Assembly: GCA_900618425.1 (NCBI GenBank)
Contig: UZAN01041168.1
Location: 24,716-62,846 of the forward strand
Reading direction: 5' to 3'
Length of the DNA: 38,131 nucleotides
From: Echinostoma caproni
Lineage: Eukaryota > Platyhelminthes > Trematoda > Plagiorchiida > Echinostomatidae
The notes beneath the pieces were generated by a model. That model ran no database searches. It was not told the origin of the DNA and saw only the letters and a program-made list of their open reading frames with translations. Positions 33,723-38,131 of the stretch are shown here, in pieces. Position numbers and translations under genes: made by a program. Numbering within the stretch: the stretch's first letter is position 1; each line of letters begins with the position of its first letter.

Positions 33723-36700
33723 CGACCAACGAGAAAGGGATGAATTGGAGAGTTTAAGTGCCCTATCCATGAAGATCGTCAATATACTTATTTTGCTTCG
33801 ACAGCTAGACTTTCGATCTTTTTATGACTACTACATCCGGTTATATCTAACCACTATCCATGATCTGCGACTCCTTAAATCTCCCCTTGTTCCAAGTACT
33901 TTCGGGCGTAGTACAGAGAATCTAAGATATGTTCAAGGAACAATATATCTTTCTCTTGGTTTACTATTTTGCTCCTCCCAATCTATGGGGCTTTTATGAA
34001 CACAAGCTTTTCTAGACTGGACTTATGATACCAGTGGTTCTCTACCAATTATTTATTATACTAAAAGTGTGAGATTGTTGTCCGAAAATGAAGTGGCGTC
34101 ATCTTTTTTCTGCTTTTTTAAAATCTGATAATAAACCTAATAGAAATGATGTACTTATTAACATAACTCGGTAACACTTTAGAGGTTTGAGCTTTATAAA
34201 CTGGTCAGTGGGGCATCTGTGTCTATCTGTTTAAGATCATGTAGAACTTATCTTCTTGTAGTATACTCTTAAACGGACGGTTGACCTGCAATAGACAAAA
34301 ATGGTCAGATTAAGGATGATGTTATGAACATGTCAATGACTGGATTGGACCCTGTAAGCCAGTTCAGATCAGAGTGTGCAAACATTAGGTGTATACAGAA
34401 CTGTCACTCATGAGCTAATCAACTAAGATGAATAATATTGTCGTCAATTGTTGTGAGTTTGTCCCCTCCTCTCACTGCGCACTCTTCGTTAAACTCCAAT
34501 TTACTTGTTCGCTTTTTAACATTTTGGGATCTATTATCAGGTTTCTGTGCGATCTCAAAAATAAAACAAAAAAAATTTGCAGCATTGAAATTGCTTACTA
34601 GAAATGAATCAAATCCGTATGTACTGATTTTTCTTACGATTGATATAATATTGTCGATTTTCTTCTGGAAAATTCCCTGCACGGACAAACCACAGTTGAA
34701 AATTTCCTATCCCGTGGGTTGATAATTAAGCTCGTTGCTTCATTTCGAACACCATAAGATCTGGGACACACTTTGCTACACCGATAGAAGCAGAATATTC
34801 CCCGTGTGTTCCTGGCTTCAGTCTGGGCTCGTAGCTGAAAACACACAAAGCACGCATGATAAATATCTGAATGCGTTTCTGAGGATATACGTACCCTATG
34901 ACAAAAAGAACGCGAAGAGAATTGGCATCGTTAAGGGCGAGGAAGTGGATGAGTCGTTATTTTTGCAGATAATAAGTATTCATGTTTTTCGAGTTAACTT
35001 CAGCAAAAGTTGAACAAATAGTTACTGCTACGCATTGAAAGGATTTCGCTTTATATTTACATCGGTCTTATGCAAAGTATGAGGAATTGGTAACCGTATT
35101 TATTCATTCACATTCAGAACACTTTACAGTAAAATTAATCAGATTGGGTTCGATCAGATTAATAAAATAAATAAATACAATATCCTGGAGTTGGTACATG
35201 TTGCGGGGAAGCCTGAAGAAAGATTACTGAGCCATTATTTTCAAAACGGGAAATTCCCCCCAACCCCCAGTCGCAGTTACTAATTTTACTTGGGGGTAGA
35301 GAGTAAATAATTACTTCTGTGTCACACAGAAGTAAAAATCTAAGGATTGTAAAGCACCGTAAGATATTGTTATCTACCTCCTTAAACGCTCTTGATGCTT
35401 TTGTTGAAATTTTATACAAACCTATTTTTTATTCCATCCGTCCGAATTACCCCACTATTAGGGGATTTCGACTGTCAAACTCATTGCTATCCTAACAGCC
35501 AAGCAAACCGCAAATAATAAAATCTTCGTTTCTCGTTAACGACAGTTTGCCATATTCAAAAAGACCATGTACCGGACCACTTTAGAAAAAAAGGACGGAA
35601 TGAAAATTTTTTCGAGTGGAAATAGAGACTTAGATGTGTAAAGAAAAAATAGCATGTTTTTGTTATATCAGATTTTATAGTTTTTCTCTTTATTCGGAAT
35701 AAATTAGAATTGGTAACTAAAGTGGAACAAACTATGTTTCAATCTTTGCGGCCTGAATCCATTCTCCTGGTATTTTTATCAATGACATTCATGAGCATTT
35801 GCGAAAGTCTAGAGCTAACAGCATAAACCATATAAACAGTTCGTTGTTCATCTCAATCTCCATCACCACGTCGTGAGTTTTGCATTATACATCATTTGGC
35901 CCGGGGCATAAAAAGCACACCGAATGTGTTGGCATTTTTTGACCAATACCGAATCATCTAATTCTGTGGAGCAGAATGAGAAACTGTTTGAGTCGTCCAA
36001 TGTCAAGTGTCAAACTGCCTCATTGAATATGTGATGCTTCTGTTACACCCCGGCGATTTGCCGAAGACGTCGATGATCAGAGATAGTTCCCAATTGTCTT
36101 TAGAGGGAAGTGATCAGGATTCGCAAATTGTGAAGTTGCACGGAGTGGACTTGAGGCTGTTTAACATCGGGGAAAAGTGGAGGAAGAGGCCCCTACTAAT
36201 CTAAGACCGGTAAGTTAGACGTAGTTTGCGAAAAATACATAATAGGGCGATCTACCTCTGGTCTTTCATCTTGAGGAATTTTAAACCAAAGTCAAAAAGA
36301 CCCGGTGGTGTCCAGCTGAATATATTATCAATGGTGAAAATTAAAAACAGAAACCATGATACGAGACGTTTTGGTTGACACCGCTGACAATCCCGAAAAG
36401 GTTGGTAATAGGCTCCGATTCACATTGAAGCTTGAGAATATGGTTACCTCATCATGTTTATGAACTTATCAGGTACGCCTTTCTTCCGTAAGCAGTCTCA
36501 AAGCACTTTTTATTATCACAGTTGAAGGCTGCGTGGTTGTTCAGCAGAACATTTCTTTTTGGCGTAGGATAGGTATGATGCTGTTTAACCATCATGCAAA
36601 CAGGGAAGATCCAGTTGATGCAGCCACAACTTGGATGAAATACTGTCTGCGTTCGCAAACTCTGCCGTTCAGGCATGCGGGAAAGTCGGCGAAGAATGAT

Positions 36701-37880
36701 GAACATCCCGAGGTTGAGTACAACAGGAACCAGCCTGATCACTGATTGCTTTTACTTGTTGGATGAGCAATAAATTACATATGGATTATGTGATACCTAT
36801 CTCACTGAGTAGTTGGTGGTAACACCGATAATGCATATCTGTTTGTTGTCAAGAGCTCAACTAGTGTAACGGTGAGTACTGCATACTGCGACTATTATCT
36901 GCCTAATATTGTTCGGAAATGCAATACAAATCAGTTGTACCATTTGTTGTCTATAAAGAGTAGCATGATGTTCATCTGTCATCCACGAGAGTTATTTATA
37001 TTTCGTATCTTCCCCCGTTGAATAGAGAAACAGCTTGGATAGTGTAGTTTTCAATCCTTTTGAAACATAGTTATTTCTTTTGTATTTCTTTTCTGAACGG
37101 TCTCGTACTTTAAAATAGGTTGCTCATAGAAGTAGTAGACGCGTGACGAGTACGGGATGTCGAGAAAATAAATACTATTTTCTTTCGAAATTTATGAAGG
37201 CCACCAAAGGGCATGTTTCATCCCCGAGACAACTCCCGTTCTGGGTATTTTATAGACATATGAGACTAAATATAAAGATAATCTTGGTTATATGACACAT
37301 CATTTTCCCTCACCTTGGAATGTGGGTATTTTACTTGAGCTCATTTGGGTAGCACCTCACTTAAGGACCATAAAATAATGCCTCATTGTGAACAGTAGGG
37401 GCATAATATGGTGGCGCTACGATCAACTCCTGTCTTTGTTTCTATTAATGTACATAGAAAATTTAATTTATCCTAATGTATGATAACCGTTTTGTTTTAT
37501 TATTTTTTGTTTGGAATGTCTTTACATTTCTTTTCCAACTTTTTCAGCTACGCTTAATTGTTTTAACTTAAATGTCTTTTTATATGAAACGTTTACCTAT
37601 GGAGCACGTTAGTGATCTACACACTTGGACTAAGTATGATGGCAGTCATCGTTCTGAAGCCATTTTGACAAGCTGCACAGTTGACCACCTTGTTCTCTAT
37701 TTATTGAAGCACTTTATTTTACCTTAGTTCTTACCACGATTATCTTGCAGTCTTTTTTCTAATTTTTGTTTGGCGAAACAAAGCNNCAAAACGATAAGGT
37801 GTGGAAAGAATCTCAACTGACACACGGGAGTAGCTGTTTGAGGTACATTTGTATCCTGTGAGGTTTTCATTTATTGGTAA
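33723..37880. other. Non-coding stretch, no recognised feature
   Basis: No recognised domain, repeat family or RNA gene over about 4 kb. Open frames at 33691-33999, 34419-35013, 35159-35419, 36007-36204 and 36458-36745 have no family pattern, and three of these places are open on both strands at once. A perfect hairpin lies at 35311-35335. Two N at 37785-37786. Confidence 0.45.
35311..35335. repeat. Perfect 11-bp hairpin with 3-base loop
   Basis: TTACTTCTGTG, loop TCA, then CACAGAAGTAA. There is no T run or other sign of a terminator, and this is a eukaryotic context. It may be chance. Confidence 0.6.
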
Positions 37881-37881
37881 A

Positions 37882-38131
37882 GCTGATCATGCGGAATTCC
37901 AAAAGGTCATCCAGTTTACTCTTTGAGGTATTTGAACATCGAAGAATTCGATCCTAAAACATATACCTCAGATGACCGTCTTGAAGCTGTTATAGATGTA
38001 TCAGTTTGGCTGGCGCGAAGAATGCCTTCTGTATTCTTGATGATATCATCTGGGATTTACAGGAAAAAGAGGTATTCCGGGCAAATGCCGATAATCGTTC
38101 GCATTGTTATCACTGCGACATTAATCTTCGG
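37882..38131 (+). CDS. Possible partial exon or open frame running off the window
   Basis: One plus-strand frame stays open from about 37885 to the window end. It includes YLNIEEFDPKTYTSDDRLEA and then VIDVSVWLARRMPSVFLMIS. The residue mix looks more protein-like than most open frames here, with an acidic stretch followed by a hydrophobic, basic segment. I do not recognise the family. A second frame is also open downstream of TTTACAG at about 38056-38062, a possible splice acceptor, so the correct frame is unclear. Open frames of this length occur by chance elsewhere in the window. Confidence 0.2.

Noticed and set aside
36458..36745. Opposite-strand frames of 94 and 70 codons
   Set aside because: No recognisable motif on either strand and no way to choose between them.
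1..38131. CRISPR array, prophage, operon or other bacterial system
   Set aside because: No spaced direct repeats, no long adjacent genes; all recognisable coding relics are eukaryotic retroelements.

Overview
This window looks like repeat-rich, non-coding DNA from a eukaryote, most likely a flatworm and probably a trematode. The evidence is the mix of decayed retroelements: RTE/SR2-like and CR1/jockey-like non-LTR retrotransposons, Penelope-like elements (PLEs) with GIY-YIG endonuclease domains, and short tRNA-like repeats. The organism call is an inference from these families. No intact host gene, tRNA, rRNA, CRISPR array or bacterial operon could be supported, and the window could be a long intron or an intergenic stretch. 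Base composition is AT-rich by eye, and nearly every open frame is short.

Layout. 1-2300: no recognised feature. 2309-2817 (-): relic of one PLE (linker plus GIY-YIG domain) in a single frame with three stops. 4860-4924 (-): an isolated copy of an RTE 3' tail. 5000-8830: nothing recognised. 8830-9440: a cluster of short tRNA-like repeats in opposite orientations. 9560-11945 (+): a degraded RTE-like LINE (endonuclease then reverse transcriptase), interrupted by a GC-rich segment flanked by 11-bp direct repeats. 12278-13023: further short repeats, including a composite of two families. 13836-14769: a 934-base assembly gap. 15185-15658: a segment with arms of about 95 bp in inverted orientation, a MITE-like candidate. 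15660-24480: no recognised gene, only small simple repeats.

24488-26752 holds the most informative structure. It is a PLE on the minus strand that still shows the N-terminal region, reverse transcriptase (RT) and GIY-YIG endonuclease. Its 5' end abuts an inverted, almost identical copy of its own GIY-YIG end. 28140-28326 is a tRNA-like SINE. 28391-28452, 28973-29420 and 29944-30030 are RTE 3'-end pieces. 30926-31765 (-) is the 3' half of a CR1/jockey-like LINE. 32246-33045 (+) is the 3' part of another RTE copy. 33478-33562 is another SINE fragment. 33770-37880 has nothing recognised, and 37882-38131 is an open frame running off the edge that might be a host exon.

How the parts relate: the LINEs and PLEs are the autonomous class (all dead here) and the tRNA-like repeats are non-autonomous. 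No working system is encoded. The interest lies in the structures left by transposition: the inverted PLE terminus, the long-inverted-repeat element, the composite short repeats and the scattered RTE tails.
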